This document shows, piece after piece, positions 51,171 to 60,214 of a DNA stretch of 64,000 nt. Each line of letters starts with the position of its first letter. Position 1 is the first letter of the stretch. The stretch spans positions 81,471,049 through 81,535,048 of the forward strand of contig CM053156.1 of assembly GCA_028571685.1 (NCBI GenBank). The letters are read 5' to 3'. The notes under the pieces were generated by a model. That model ran no database searches and had not been told where the DNA came from. It was given only the letters and a program-made list of their open reading frames with translations. The position numbers were made by a program, and so were the translations under genes. Origin of the DNA: Heterohyrax brucei (taxonomy: Eukaryota; Chordata; Mammalia; Hyracoidea; Procaviidae).

Positions 51171-51395
51171 CTCAGGGGTCAGCAAACTGCCACCCAGAGG
51201 CCAAATCCATCAAACTGCCTGTTTTTCGCAGATAAAGCTTTATTGGAACACGGTCATGCCCATTAGTTTGTGTATTGTCTATGGCTACTTTTCTGCTACA
51301 ATAGCAACGTTGAGTAGTAACAACAAAGACTGGATCACCCACAAAGCCTACAGCTTCATTGTGTGTTATCTGGTGCTTTTCTGAATAAGTTTGCC
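51171..51395 (-). mobile_element. hAT-Charlie-type non-autonomous element
   Basis: CAGGGGTCAGCAAACTGCC end, TTTATTGGAACACGGTCATG, TTGTCTATGGCTACTTTTC, AACAAAGACTGGATCACCC. Same family as 39955-40176. Confidence 0.75.
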
Positions 51396-51460
51396 TCACT
51401 CTGCTTTATACTGTTTATCACTCTCTCTGTATAGATATAGGTATATGCATTTTTGTTTTG

Positions 51461-51590
51461 CACATGTTGCCAGGAAGCACATATGCAAATTAATTCATTA
51501 GCCCGGGAAACTGTTTTAATTCTTATCATTAAGATATTTTTTCTCCTCCTTCCATTAGCTTGATGGCTTATTTCCTTTATATTTCACTAT
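51461..51590. repeat. Unidentified repeat pair, member 2
   Basis: GTTGCCAGGAAGCACATATG, TTTTAATTCTTATCATTAAG and CATTAGCTTGATGGCTTATT parallel 48761-48893 in the same orientation. Confidence 0.65.
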
Positions 51591-51793
51591 ATATATATAT
51601 ATATATACATATAACTAAACCAAATCCACTGCTGTTGAGTCAATTCATGTTCATCACAACCTTATAGATAGAGTAGAACTGCCCCATAGTGTTTCCAAAG
51701 AGTGTCTGGTGGATTTGAACTGCTAGCCTTCTGAATTAGCAGCCATAGCACTTACCCACTACACCACCAGGGTTTATATATATATATATATAT
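51588..51793. repeat. (TA)n microsatellite split by a SINE
   Basis: TA runs at 51588-51607 and 51775-51793 lie on either side of one SINE. Confidence 0.88.
51612..51773 (-). mobile_element. AfroSINE type A inside a TA repeat
   Basis: AACCAAATCCACTGCTGTTG tail, TATAGATAGAGTAGAACTGC, head AGCACTTACCCACTACACCA. Confidence 0.92.
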
Positions 51794-51803
51794 TCATTCA
51801 GCC

Positions 51804-51964
51804 AAAGCCAAACCAGATCCATTGTGTTCCAGGCAATTACAAGTCATAGTGACCCTACAAATCACAGTAGAACTGCCCCATAGGGTCTCCAAGGAGTGCC
51901 TGGTGAATTCTAACTGCCAACCTTTGGGTTAGTGGCCAAGCTCTTAACCACTGCACCACCAGGG
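51804..51964 (-). mobile_element. AfroSINE type A
   Basis: Tail GATCCATTGTGTTCCAGGC (decayed), AATCACAGTAGAACTGCCCC, head GCTCTTAACCACTGCACCAC. Confidence 0.92.
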
Positions 51965-51974
51965 AGATGGACAG

Positions 51975-52092
51975 AAAAGACCTGGCAATCTGCTCCCATA
52001 GAGGTAACAGCCTAGGAAACCCTGTGGGGCAGTCCTACTGTGTCACGTGGGTCACTATGAATCAGGATCAACTGAACAGCACACAAAGATGT
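51975..52092 (+). mobile_element. AfroSINE type B 3' part
   Basis: GACCTGGCAATCTGCTCCCA, GCCTAGGAAACCCTGTGGGG, tail CAGGATCAACTGAACAGC. Head absent. Confidence 0.82.
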
Positions 52093-52299
52093 CAACAATA
52101 ACAGTTTGCACTCAGAGACCTTTAGATGTAAGACAAAGAGAGTCTGAGGACAACTGTTTGCAAATCTTGGAAGATGCATCACTTGAAAGGGATGGTGATT
52201 TCTTTTGTGTGCCTCCCCCCGCCCCCGTCCCCTCAAGGAGGCGATTACAGCAGAGCAGATATTTTCTTCTGGGACACTGGCCTGGGGGACCCTAAGTCG
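52093..52299. other. No recognised feature
   Basis: Unrecognised, with a short C-rich patch near 52217. Confidence 0.4.
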
Positions 52300-52720
52300 C
52301 CTAGCATCTGCCTAGCTGTTCCCACCTCTTCCTTCTGTCCCTCCAGCACACCCAGGACAAATGCTGCTCTGGTTCTTTGCATTAACTGCTCTGGGGTACA
52401 GTTCTCTCCTAGATGTTTCCGGGGCCACCTCCTTCTCAGAGTATGGGGATGGGTGCGGGACGGGGAACTCAGTGGGATTACTGCATCCCACAAGAGGCCA
52501 CTCTGACTCCCCACCCTAGTTCCAGTGACCTCCCCTTACCTGATTACTGTCTTTACGGCCATCGTAATTATCTGAAATTCTCATTGCCTGGTTTTTAGTG
52601 TGGTTCCTTCGTCTAGGACCGAAGCTCCCTGAGGCACAAAAGCCACCTGTCTTGCCCTGGTTATTCTTGCATACTCAGTATCTGGGACAGTGTCTGCTGG
52701 GTCGTACATGCAGGTGAACT
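52300..52720 (+). repeat. L2 fragment
   Basis: CTTCCTTCTGTCCCTCCAGC, GACCGAAGCTCCCTGAGGC and CAGTATCTGGGACAGTGTCT follow the L2 3' order. The left part is weak. Confidence 0.55.
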
Positions 52721-53164
52721 GCGTTACTACTACCTGTCACTCAGTCTGATTAAACTTACTACATAGGAGCCTTCGAGGAACAGACTTTGAGAAGGGAGGA
52801 GGGAAGATGCCCTGCCTAAAAGTAGGTTTAGTGTCCCAGAGCAGTCTAGGATTCTGTCACGTCTGGTTTCCAACCCTTGGATGACACCGTCCTTGCTTCC
52901 TTCCACCCAGAGAGGCAATGTCTCCATCCCCAACATGGTAGGAAGATCATTCTTGCGTCGTCACTTAGTGACTGGAGAAAGCTTCTATCCCATGGGCCAG
53001 ATCCCTGAAAGACCCATGTCCAGATGAGAGAGTTCCAAATGGCAGCCAAAGGGTTGATTCCAGACCACAGACTTGTTCAGAGGTGTTCATAACAGTCTTG
53101 AATTAGTGGGCGACAGATAAAAGCGTGAAGATTATACATCCAGGTATTTCCACAAATCTGGTCA
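52721..53164. other. No recognised feature
   Basis: Unrecognised sequence. Confidence 0.45.
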
Positions 53165-53230
53165 CATTGGGATGCATTCATTAATTCATTCAGCAAACAT
53201 TTGCAGGGCACCAGTCACATATAAAGCCCC

Positions 53231-53268
53231 TTGCCATCAAGTCCATCCTGACTCAGCAACCCTGTAGC
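53231..53268 (-). mobile_element. ~38-bp SINE tail insertion in L2
   Basis: TTGCCATCAAGTCCATCCTG then ACTCAGCAACCCTGTA is only the reversed SINE tail. I see no clear target-site duplication. Confidence 0.6.
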
Positions 53269-53377
53269 AATGAATGAATCAGATACAAATTAATTGTTGC
53301 TTTTGAGGAGGTTGCACCCCAAGGCTGAGAGACAGACAATAAAACAGCACAGGATCACAGAGCATACCAGCTGGGTA

Positions 53378-53534
53378 AGCACTCAACCCAACCAGTGCCT
53401 CTGTAGGAGAAAGGTCTACCAGTTGGCTCCTGGCAAAACGACAGCCTAAGAAACCCTCCAGGGTAACTGTACTCTGTCCCATGAGTTGGTTAGGAGTCAG
53501 AATCCACTTAACAATACCCAGCAGCAACACCAAC
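53378..53534 (+). mobile_element. AfroSINE type B, degraded
   Basis: AGGAGAAAGGTCTACCAGTT, CCCTCCAGGGTAACTGTACT, tail AGTCAGAATCCACTTAAC. Confidence 0.78.
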
Positions 53535-53871
53535 ATGCCAGAGGGTAAAATGCTGAGAAAAATAAAGGAAGGCAGGAGGACGACTGGTGACTTGCTGAAG
53601 GCGGATTAGGTGGAGGCCAGAGATGCAGTATTCACCAGTGTGGTTGGGGAAGACATCAGCGGAAAGGGAGGAGAGTACAGCGGCCAAGCAGACAGCTGGG
53701 AAAGAGCCTCCCGAATAAAGTGAATGGTAAGTGAAAAGGCCCTGGGGCAGGAATGTGTCTAGGCTGTTCTAGGAGCAGCAAGGAGGCAGGTAAACAAGGC
53801 CGGTGTTGGAGGGAGCCGAGGTCAGGCCAAGAGCAAGTGGGGAGCGGGTGACCGACAGTAACGGGGCCCAA

Positions 53872-54036
53872 TCCTCAGCCTTGGCCACAGTTTAGAATCA
53901 TCTGCAGAACTCTGCAAAACTCTCCATCCCCAGATGACATGCGGACTAACTAATCCAGAAACTGGCGTGAAATTTAAGGCATCAGAGTTTTGAAAGCTTC
54001 TCAGTCACTTTCAGTGTACAGCCCTGGGTTAAAATC
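53872..54036 (+). mobile_element. MER5-type hAT element
   Basis: GGCCACAGTTTAGAATCATC, GAAATTTAAGGCATCAGAG and CAGCCCTGGGTTAAAATCAC match a worn MER5. Confidence 0.55.
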
Positions 54037-54259
54037 ACTGGCTTGGGATCCTATAAAGATAGTGTGTTTGTTTTTTTTTAAAAAAAAGTGGTTTTTGCTG
54101 CATACGACACTGGCTTTGAAGGGAGGAGTGCAGTAGGATGCCCAGTATATTTAAGCCATCACAGGTGGAGAGCACACTGCAGACTAGCAAGAGCGTACAC
54201 CTACAGACAAGGTCAGAGGCCATTGTAACGACTCAGGGGTGAGATAGTGATGCCTTGGA
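54037..54259. other. No recognised feature
   Basis: Unrecognised, with a T-run then A-run near 54071-54088. Confidence 0.4.
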
Positions 54260-54452
54260 CCCATCATTCTCAAAGTACAGTCCCCAAACAAGCAGCACAG
54301 GTGTCACCTGAAAATGTTTGAAAGCAAAATCTTGGGCTCACCCCAGACCTGCTGAATCAGATACACTGAGGCCGGGGGCCAGGGACCCATCTTCTAATAA
54401 CCCTGCAAGGAGATTCTGACGCAGAGGTGAGTTTAGGAACTGCTGCCTTGGA
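54260..54452 (+). mobile_element. MER5-type hAT element
   Basis: CATCATTCTCAAAGTACAGT, TGGGCTCACCCCAGACCTGC, TGAATCAGATACACTGAGGC and TTAGGAACTGCTGCC give both ends and the body. Confidence 0.82.
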
Positions 54453-54655
54453 GGAATACGGTAATCACCGAGGTGATGTGCAGTGAGACACTGGGAGCAT
54501 TTCAAGTACAGAGCTTGGACAATAGGCAATGGCTCAGTAAGTCTGGTCCCATAGGGCAGACCTCGACAATCCATTTGCCACAGTCTCCACCCAGCCCTTT
54601 GCATTTCCCCTCTGGCCCCTGGTGGCATTTGATTTTGACCCTACCTAGAACCATG

Positions 54656-54823
54656 GAGGAAACCCTGGTGGTGTGGTGATTAAGTGCTACATCTGCTAAC
54701 CAACAGATCAGCAGTCCAAATCTACCAGGTGCTTCTTGGAAACTCTGTGGAGCAATTCTCCTCTGCCCCATTGGGTTGCTATAAGGCCGAATAGACTCAA
54801 TGGCAGTGGACTTGATTTTTGAT
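54656..54823 (+). mobile_element. AfroSINE type A
   Basis: GGAAACCCTGGTGGTGTGGT head, CAGCAGTCCAAATCTACCAG, tail AATAGACTCAATGGCAGTGG. Confidence 0.94.
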
Positions 54824-55663
54824 TAGACTCGCTCTTGAAGGAGGCAGAAATTTCAGTGATAGAAGCCCATCATCTTCTATTAGGGCAATCTCCTCTCTTT
54901 CCTTTTGAATCATGAATCTCAGTCCTTTGGAAGTATGGGAGTGAGAAGAGGAAAGGCCATTCCTAAGTCTTGGGGGAAGGTGTTGAATTGCTTCTCCTTG
55001 ACTCAGTGAAGATGAGCGGAAATGGGCCTCATGATTCTGTCTTTCCAATCTGGTTTCCTTTTCCCACGGAGACCGCTCAGAGTAGTTACTGCCCTTCTTC
55101 CCAAAAGTGGAAGAGGAAACTCACTCCCCAGCCTCATTCACCGTGTGGCCGAAGTTTAAGTAGCAAACTGCAGTTCATAAACTCAGTTATTAAACACCAC
55201 TGTCACAATGAGGCCAGGCCGTGGCCTGTTCTGTCACCTGAAAAGATCTACAGTTAACGTGGGGAGTCTAATCAGATATGAGCGGGTTCAGTTTTTAATT
55301 CCTGTAACATTTTCCATCAGCTCAAAAAAAAAAAAAACAACTAATCTCAACCTGCATTAAGCTTGGAAAGCAGATCCTGTGAGGCAGGAAGTGACAGGAT
55401 TTGGGAAAGCTTTTATTTTCTCATCAGGGAAAATGCAAGCTTGTGAAGGATTTGGTTTGTTTTAGAAGAAACTTTCATTAAGAGATGAATGGCGGTGGCT
55501 CTGGCCACTTTCTCCCACAGTGACAGGGCAACAGGAGAGAAGACCAGGCAGTAAGTGGGGAGGAGAAAGGCTTCACAGCCTGGTGCTAAGTGCCAACCTT
55601 GCCTGTGGCACTACTTTTAGGGGGCTGGTGAAGTCACAGCTTCCATGCCTGTTGGCCATTCCA
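54824..55663. other. No recognised feature
   Basis: Unrecognised; an A-run at 55324-55338. Confidence 0.45.
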
Positions 55664-55802
55664 AAATATGCTATTAGCCACTGTCAATCGACTCCTGCTT
55701 CCCAGCAGATCTGTACACAGTCCGATGAAACCCTGCCGGGTCCTGAGCCATCCCCAGGAGCGGTTCCGGATTGGATTGTTATGCTCCATAAGGTTTTTGT
55801 GG

Positions 55803-56240
55803 GGTTTCTTTAAACAATATTTTCCTTGAAAGTTTACACAGCAAATTCACTTCCCATTTCACAATACCTACACAGATTGTTCAGTGACATCGGTGACATG
55901 TTTCACACTACATCAGTGTTCTCTTCCGTTGCGTCCAGGTTGTCTCGTTTCCATTGCTCTAGTGTCCCTGTTCCTTTATCTTCTCGCCTTTGCCTTGGAA
56001 TAACGGTGGACCTTTTGTCCCATCCGCATGATTTTTTAACAGAGCATGGTACTCACAGGTCATATTCTCCACCTCGTGGGCTGGTCCATTATGCCACTGC
56101 AAGGGGACCGACCTCAGGGGATAGCTTCAAGGCAAGGTTTAAACAGCATCTCAGGGCAACAGTCTCAGGAAGTCCTCTAGTTTTGACTGATCCAACAAGC
56201 CTGGACTTTTCAAGAATCCAAGTTCTGTTGTGTGGCTTGA
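55803..56240 (-). mobile_element. Non-LTR retroposon 3' end (R/S-related)
   Basis: AAAGTTTACACAGCAAATTC, CAGATTGTTCAGTGACATCG, AGGGGATAGCTTCAAGGC and ATCTCAGGGCAACAGTCTCA match the lineage-specific non-LTR 3' end in reverse. The 155-codon plus frame over it is antisense to the element and not a gene. Confidence 0.65.
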
Positions 56241-56393
56241 TTCCATTCTATCGAGGTCTGTCTACTGTGGCCTATAGTGTTTCCATTGGCTAATTTTTGG
56301 CAGCAGATCACCAGGCCTTTCTTCCTGGTCTTTCTTAGTCTGGAAGCTCCACTGAAGCTGTTCAGCATCAGAGCAGCTCACAAGCCTTCGTGC

Positions 56394-56471
56394 GGTGCAT
56401 TGACTGGGAATCAAACTCAGGTCTCCCATGCAGAAGGTGGAAATTCTACCACTGAACCACCAGGGTCCCCT
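56394..56471 (-). pseudogene. tRNA-Gly-derived sequence (retroposon head)
   Basis: On the minus strand it reads GGTGGTTCAGTGGTAGAATT, then TGGGAGACCTGAGTTTGATT and CCCAGTCAATGCACC, closely following tRNA-Gly(GCC) with A box (TGGTTCAGTGG) and B box (GTTTGATTC). The anticodon triplet is TCT, not GCC, and the acceptor stem is mismatched. It is a retroposon head, not a working tRNA gene. Confidence 0.75.
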
Positions 56472-56494
56472 TCGCAAACATGCTGCTGTTTTCA

Positions 56495-57160
56495 TCGCTA
56501 GATGCCACTGAGTGAGCTCCAACTCATAGCAACTGTCATGGATTGAATTGTGTCCCCCCAAAATGTGTGTGGCCATGTGGATGGGTCTTGATTCCCAGTA
56601 TTTTATGATTGTCCTCTGTTTTGTGATTTTCCTATGCTGTATGTTAAAGCATTAGAGTGGACTGTAAATCCCTTCATAAGATTACCTCCCTGCTCTACTG
56701 TAAAGGGAGTTTCCTTGGAATATGGCTTGCCCCACCCTTAATCCTTTCATCTTGCAAGAGATAAAAGGAAAGAAAAGCAAGGAGAGAATTGGAAAACTCA
56801 CACTCTCAAGCAGGCAGCACTGAGAGAAGACTGCATCCTCCAGACCTGAGGTTCCCACACCAAGACACTCCGTGGACAAAGACTGATGGGATACTGACCG
56901 GACTTACCTCCAGAGCCGACAAGGGGACTGCCTTCCCCTGGAGCGGACACCCTGAATTTGGACTTGCCGCCTACCGGAATGTGTAAGAATAAACTTCCCT
57001 TTGTTAAAGCCATCCACTCTGTGACATTTCCGTTAGAGCGGCACTGGCTGACTGAAACACCAACCCTCTGTATGACTGAGCAAAATGTTGCTGTACTTCT
57101 TCCAAGGCTGGTTGATTTGTTCTTTGGGCCATTCATGGTGTATTCAGTCTTTGCCCTAAT
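56495..57160 (-). mobile_element. RTE 3'-tail fragment split by an LTR
   Basis: CGCTAGATGCCACTGAGTGA and CAACTCATAGCAAC precede the LTR. CCAACCCTCTGTATGACTGA, GCTGTACTTCTTCCAAGG and TCATGGTGTATTCAG follow it. An internal deletion joins the 3' tip to a more internal RTE block. Confidence 0.75.
56534..57059 (+). mobile_element. Solo LTR (TG...CA, ~526 bp)
   Basis: Starts TGTCATGGATTGAATTGTGT and ends GGCTGACTGAAACA. It has CCTCCAGAGCCGACAAGGGG and ACACCCTGAATTTGGACTTG, and an AATAAA signal near 56988. Flanks GCAAC (56529-56533) and CCAAC (57060-57064) are a 4/5 target-site duplication. Solo: no internal region. Confidence 0.88.
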
Positions 57161-57511
57161 ATGTCATTGCTAGGGGCTGCCAAGTCACCTCTGACCCATA
57201 ATGACCCCGTGATAAACAGAACAAGGCAGTATCCAGTCTCACCCCGTACTCACAGCCACTGCTAGGCTTGAGTCCATAGTGGCTGCCCCTGTGTCAGGCC
57301 ATCCCATTGACGCTCTGCCTCTTTTTCACTGACCCTCTACTTTTCCAAGCATGGTGTCCTTCTCCAGGGCCTGGTCCCTCCTGATAACTTCTCCAAAGTA
57401 GGTTAGAAGTAGTCTCATAGTCCTCACTTCTAAGGAGCGTTCTTGGACTTTTTCCAAGATGGATTTGTTCATTCTTTTGGCACTTGATGATATATTCACT
57501 ATTCTCCATCA

Positions 57512-57685
57512 ACACCAGGCGTACTGGATCAGTTGAGACTGGAGGAGTTCCTAAGATCATTACCCTGAGATGCTCTTTAAACCTTGCCTCCAAACGGTCC
57601 CCTGAGGTCACCTTGTAGTGACATCGTGTACTGGAACACAAGATAGAGAACATTAGCTGTGAGTACCATGCTCCATTAAAACATT
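57512..57685 (+). mobile_element. Non-LTR 3'-end fragment nested in RTE
   Basis: GATCAGTTGAGACTGGAGGA, TTACCCTGAGATGCTCTTTA, AACCTTGCCTCCAAACGGTC and CCTGAGGTCACC are S/R-type blocks in plus orientation. RTE sequence stops at TATTCACTATTCTCC and resumes at TCTTATTCATCATCC. Confidence 0.68.
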
Positions 57686-57705
57686 TCTTCTGTCTGTCTT
57701 ATTCA

Positions 57706-58251
57706 TCATCCAACTTTCAAGTGCATATGATACAATTGAAAACACAATGATTTGGACAAGCTCGCCTTAGTCTTCAAGGTAACATCTCTGCTTTTCAGCA
57801 CTTTAGAGAAGTCTTTTCCAGCAGATTTTTCCAGGGCAATCCATCTCTGCAATCCGTCTTTTGAGTTCTTGATTGTGCTTTCATGGGTGTTGGTGGTGGA
57901 GCCAAGTAAAATGAAATCCTTGACAACGTCAATATTTTCTACATTTATCGCCGTGTTGTTTATCAGTCCAGTTGTGAGGATTTTTGTTTTCTTTGTATTT
58001 AGGTGTAATCCATACTGGAGGCTGTAATCTTTGATCTTCATCAGTAAGTGCTTCACTTCCTCTTCACTTTCAACAAGCAAGGTTGTATCATCTCCATTAA
58101 CAATCATTAATGAGTCTTCTCCAATCCCGTTGCCTTGTTCTTCACACAAGTATAGTCCAGCCTCTTGGGTTATTTGCTTGGCATACAGATTGAATAAGCG
58201 TGATGAAAGGATACACTTCTGACGCACACCTTTCCTGACTTTCAACCACAC
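57706..58251 (-). pseudogene. RTE reverse transcriptase, C-terminal part
   Basis: 181-codon frame. Residues ~8-25 hold RT motif B (GVRQKCILSSRLFNLYAK; the usual QGC glycine is lysine). Residues ~48-60 hold the active-site block as VNGDDTTLLVE, with the two aspartates kept but YA replaced. Residues ~72-90 hold motif D-like sequence with NTKKTKIL. DFILLGS follows at ~111. The frame begins just after an in-frame TAA separating it from the upstream fragment. Inactive remnant. Confidence 0.88.
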
Positions 58252-58260
58252 CGTATTCCC

Positions 58261-58482
58261 TTATTTTGTTCCAGTAACTGCATCCGCGTCTCTGTACAGG
58301 TTCCTTGTGAGCACAATTAAGTGTTCCGGAATCCCCATTCTTCGCAACGTTAGCCGTAATTTGTTATGATCCACACAGTTGAATGTCTTTGCACAGTCAA
58401 TAAAATGCAGATAAATATCCATCTGGTATTCTCTGCTTTCAGCCAGGACCCACTTGACTTCAGCAATGAAATCCCTTGTCAC
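58261..58482 (-). pseudogene. RTE reverse transcriptase, motif A part
   Basis: 73-codon frame with FIDCAKTFNCVDHNKL at about residues 27-42, the RT motif A block (first aspartate kept, second replaced by asparagine), then GIPEHLIVLTRNLY. It lies in the same frame as the 57706 fragment, broken by one stop. Further upstream the frame is lost. Confidence 0.86.
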
Positions 58483-58596
58483 GCATTCTCTCTTCTGAAC
58501 CGAGCTTGAGTTTCAGACAGTTCTCTGTGGATATACTGCTGCAGCTGCTTTTGAATGGTCTTAACCAAATTTTAATGGCGTATGATACTAATGGTC

Positions 58597-58712
58597 CAAA
58601 CCAAAACCACTGCCATCAAGTCGATTCTGACTCATAGCAACCCTATAGACAGAGTAGAACTGCCCCATTGAGTTACTAAGGAGCACCTGGTGCATTTGAA
58701 CTGCTAACCTTA
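58597..58712 (-). mobile_element. AfroSINE type A nested in RTE, head missing
   Basis: AAACCACTGCCATCAAGTCG tail, CCTATAGACAGAGTAGAACT, GGTGCATTTGAACTGCTAAC, then RTE sequence resumes with CAGTTGGATCACCTTTCTTG. Confidence 0.88.
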
Positions 58713-58864
58713 ATTCTCACACTCAGTTGGATCACCTTTCTTGGGAATCGGCACAAATATGGGTCGACAGCACTTGGCTTTGGCTTGGCTTTCCAGTTGG
58801 TTGGCCAGGATAGGTGTCTCCCAGATTTCTTGGCATAGCTGAGTGACCACTTCCAGCACTGCAT
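58676..58864 (-). pseudogene. RTE ORF fragment upstream of the RT core
   Basis: 62-codon frame with WSLSYAKKSG and ILAN-like remnants corresponding to the RTE stretch before motif A. The C-terminal end of the frame runs into the nested SINE and is not element-derived. Confidence 0.55.
58763..58776 (+). mobile_element. Possible minimal SINE-tail insertion in RTE
   Basis: TCGACAGCACTTGG interrupts RTE sequence between CACAAATATGG and CCAGTTGGTTGGCC. No clear duplication flanks it. Confidence 0.4.
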
Positions 58865-59155
58865 CTATTTGTCAAAACATCTCGGTTGGTATTCATCGAT
58901 TCCTGGAGCTTTGTTTTTCACAATGCCTCCAGCACAGCTTACACTCCTCCTTCAGTTCCATCTGTTCCTGATCATATGCTACCTCCTGAAATGTTTTTGG
59001 TTTTTGTTTTTGGTATTTTGGCACAGTGTTTTTAGTACAGTGACTCTGTGTAGTCCTTCAATCTGCTTTTGATATTTCCTGCATTATTTAATATTTTTCC
59101 AATAAAATCCTTCACTATTACAAGTATATAGAAAAGCTTAAATCAAGTCAATACT

Positions 59156-59303
59156 TGGTTTAGAGTTACCATATTTTTTAAAATCTGCTATTCATTATAA
59201 AATGTACTATTATTGAGGTCCCGAAAGAAAGAAAAGAAAAGAAATACATGTCAATTAATTATAGGATACTGATTGGAAGAGGCAACCTGATTTCAGAGAT
59301 CCT
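59156..59303. other. No recognised feature
   Basis: AT-rich sequence between RTE and the next SINE. Confidence 0.4.
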
Positions 59304-59316
59304 AAGGTGCCTGTAG

Positions 59317-59486
59317 AAACCATGGTGGTGTAGTGGTTAAGTCCTACATCTGCTAACCAAAAGGTTGGTAATTCAAACCCACCAGGTGCTCCTTGGAAAC
59401 TCTGTGGGGGAAGTTCCACTCTGTCCTATAGGGTTGCCGTGAGTCAGAATCGACACAACAGCAGTGGGCTTGGTTTGGGGTTTTTG
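59317..59486 (+). mobile_element. AfroSINE type A with clear target-site duplication
   Basis: GAAACCATGGTGGTGTAGTG head, CTGTCCTATAGGGTTGCCGT, tail TCGACACAACAGCAGTGGG. Flanks AAGGTGCCTGTAG (59304-59316) and AAGGTGCCTGCAG (59487-59499) match at 12 of 13 positions. Confidence 0.95.
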
Positions 59487-59499
59487 AAGGTGCCTGCAG

Positions 59500-60214
59500 C
59501 AAGGCTATTCACAGCTATAGGTAAACACTGTGAGGTCTTCACAGACCAGTGATCGTTCCATCTTTCGGCTCTCTCACCTTTCCATCAGTGCCTTGTTCTC
59601 ATTCTCAACACTCACATGTCAGCATCTTCATACCCAAGCCCACTTTGGCACAGGAACAAAGAGGAAGACTGTTTTCTAGTGGCTTTGACCAGGGAAGATT
59701 CCACGGGACAGCTTAGTGTCACACGATCATCGACAGCTGCAGAAAAGGCTGGGAGGTCAAACAGTCAGTTAGCAGCCTCCATAGTACAGGATATACAGGG
59801 AAGAACTGGAAATGGATGCTGAGCAAGCCATCAACACTTGAAGAAGTACGAGAGGCTGAACAACCATGTGTTGCTCCGATTGAATTCTTGTTAGTCGTTA
59901 CAGAAGATAATTAAACAACACTGACTCCCAATGTGAAAAACTCATTCCACTTCCAAGCCTGGCAAGTGAACGGCTTCTCTACTTAGCATAGTACTATAAA
60001 ATTTCCTGTAAAATGTTTAAGCTGAAAAGTGAATCCACTTAAAGAAAAATATTCAATAAGTAATAGGACTAGTGGTGTGCTGAAGCAAGTGCTGGGGAGG
60101 TGGTGTACGAATTATTAATACAGTAAAGCATCAGAATAGAGTCTCTCCTAGCTTTGATTGGCTCCATCACAGATTCAGTCACAGGTTCAATGTCACAGAG
60201 AGTTTATACAGCCC
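59500..60214. other. No recognised feature
   Basis: Unrecognised sequence; frame 59616-59822 has no motif. Confidence 0.42.

Larger units (their letters stand above)
53165..53860 (-). repeat. L2, interrupted by SINE pieces
   Basis: ATTCATTCAGCAAACATTTG, GAGGAGGTTGCACCCCAAG, AAGGCCCTGGGGCAGGAATG and GGCTGTTCTAGGAGCAGC are the reversed L2 3' region, among the longest L2 copies here. Confidence 0.72.
55664..56475 (-). mobile_element. tRNA-Gly-headed RTE-associated element, split
   Basis: Left part GTCAATCGACTCCTGCTTCC to GCTCCATAAGGTTTTTGTGG. The right part resumes near TTCCATTGGCTAATTTTTGG with CCAGGCCTTTCTTCCTGG and CTGGAAGCTCCACTGAAGC, and ends in the tRNA-Gly-like head at 56394-56471. A retroposon sits in the middle. 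Confidence 0.68.
57163..59155 (-). mobile_element. RTE (BovB-like) LINE, degraded, with nested insertions
   Basis: Runs from the 3' end (GTCATTGCTAGGGGCTGCC, left) up through the reverse transcriptase to the region before it (TATTTCCTGCATTATTTAAT, right). RTE elements are normally about 3.2 kb; about 1.7 kb of the element is here and the endonuclease domain is missing. Two insertions interrupt it (57512-57685, 58597-58712). Such LINEs copy themselves, and in trans the SINEs sharing their tail, by target-primed reverse transcription. Confidence 0.88.

Noticed and set aside
55826-56293. 155-codon plus-strand open frame
   Set aside because: Lies antisense over a non-LTR retroposon 3' end.
56394-56471. 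Functional tRNA-Gly gene
   Set aside because: Anticodon altered to TCT, acceptor stem mismatched, no terminator T-run, and it is joined to a retroposon body.
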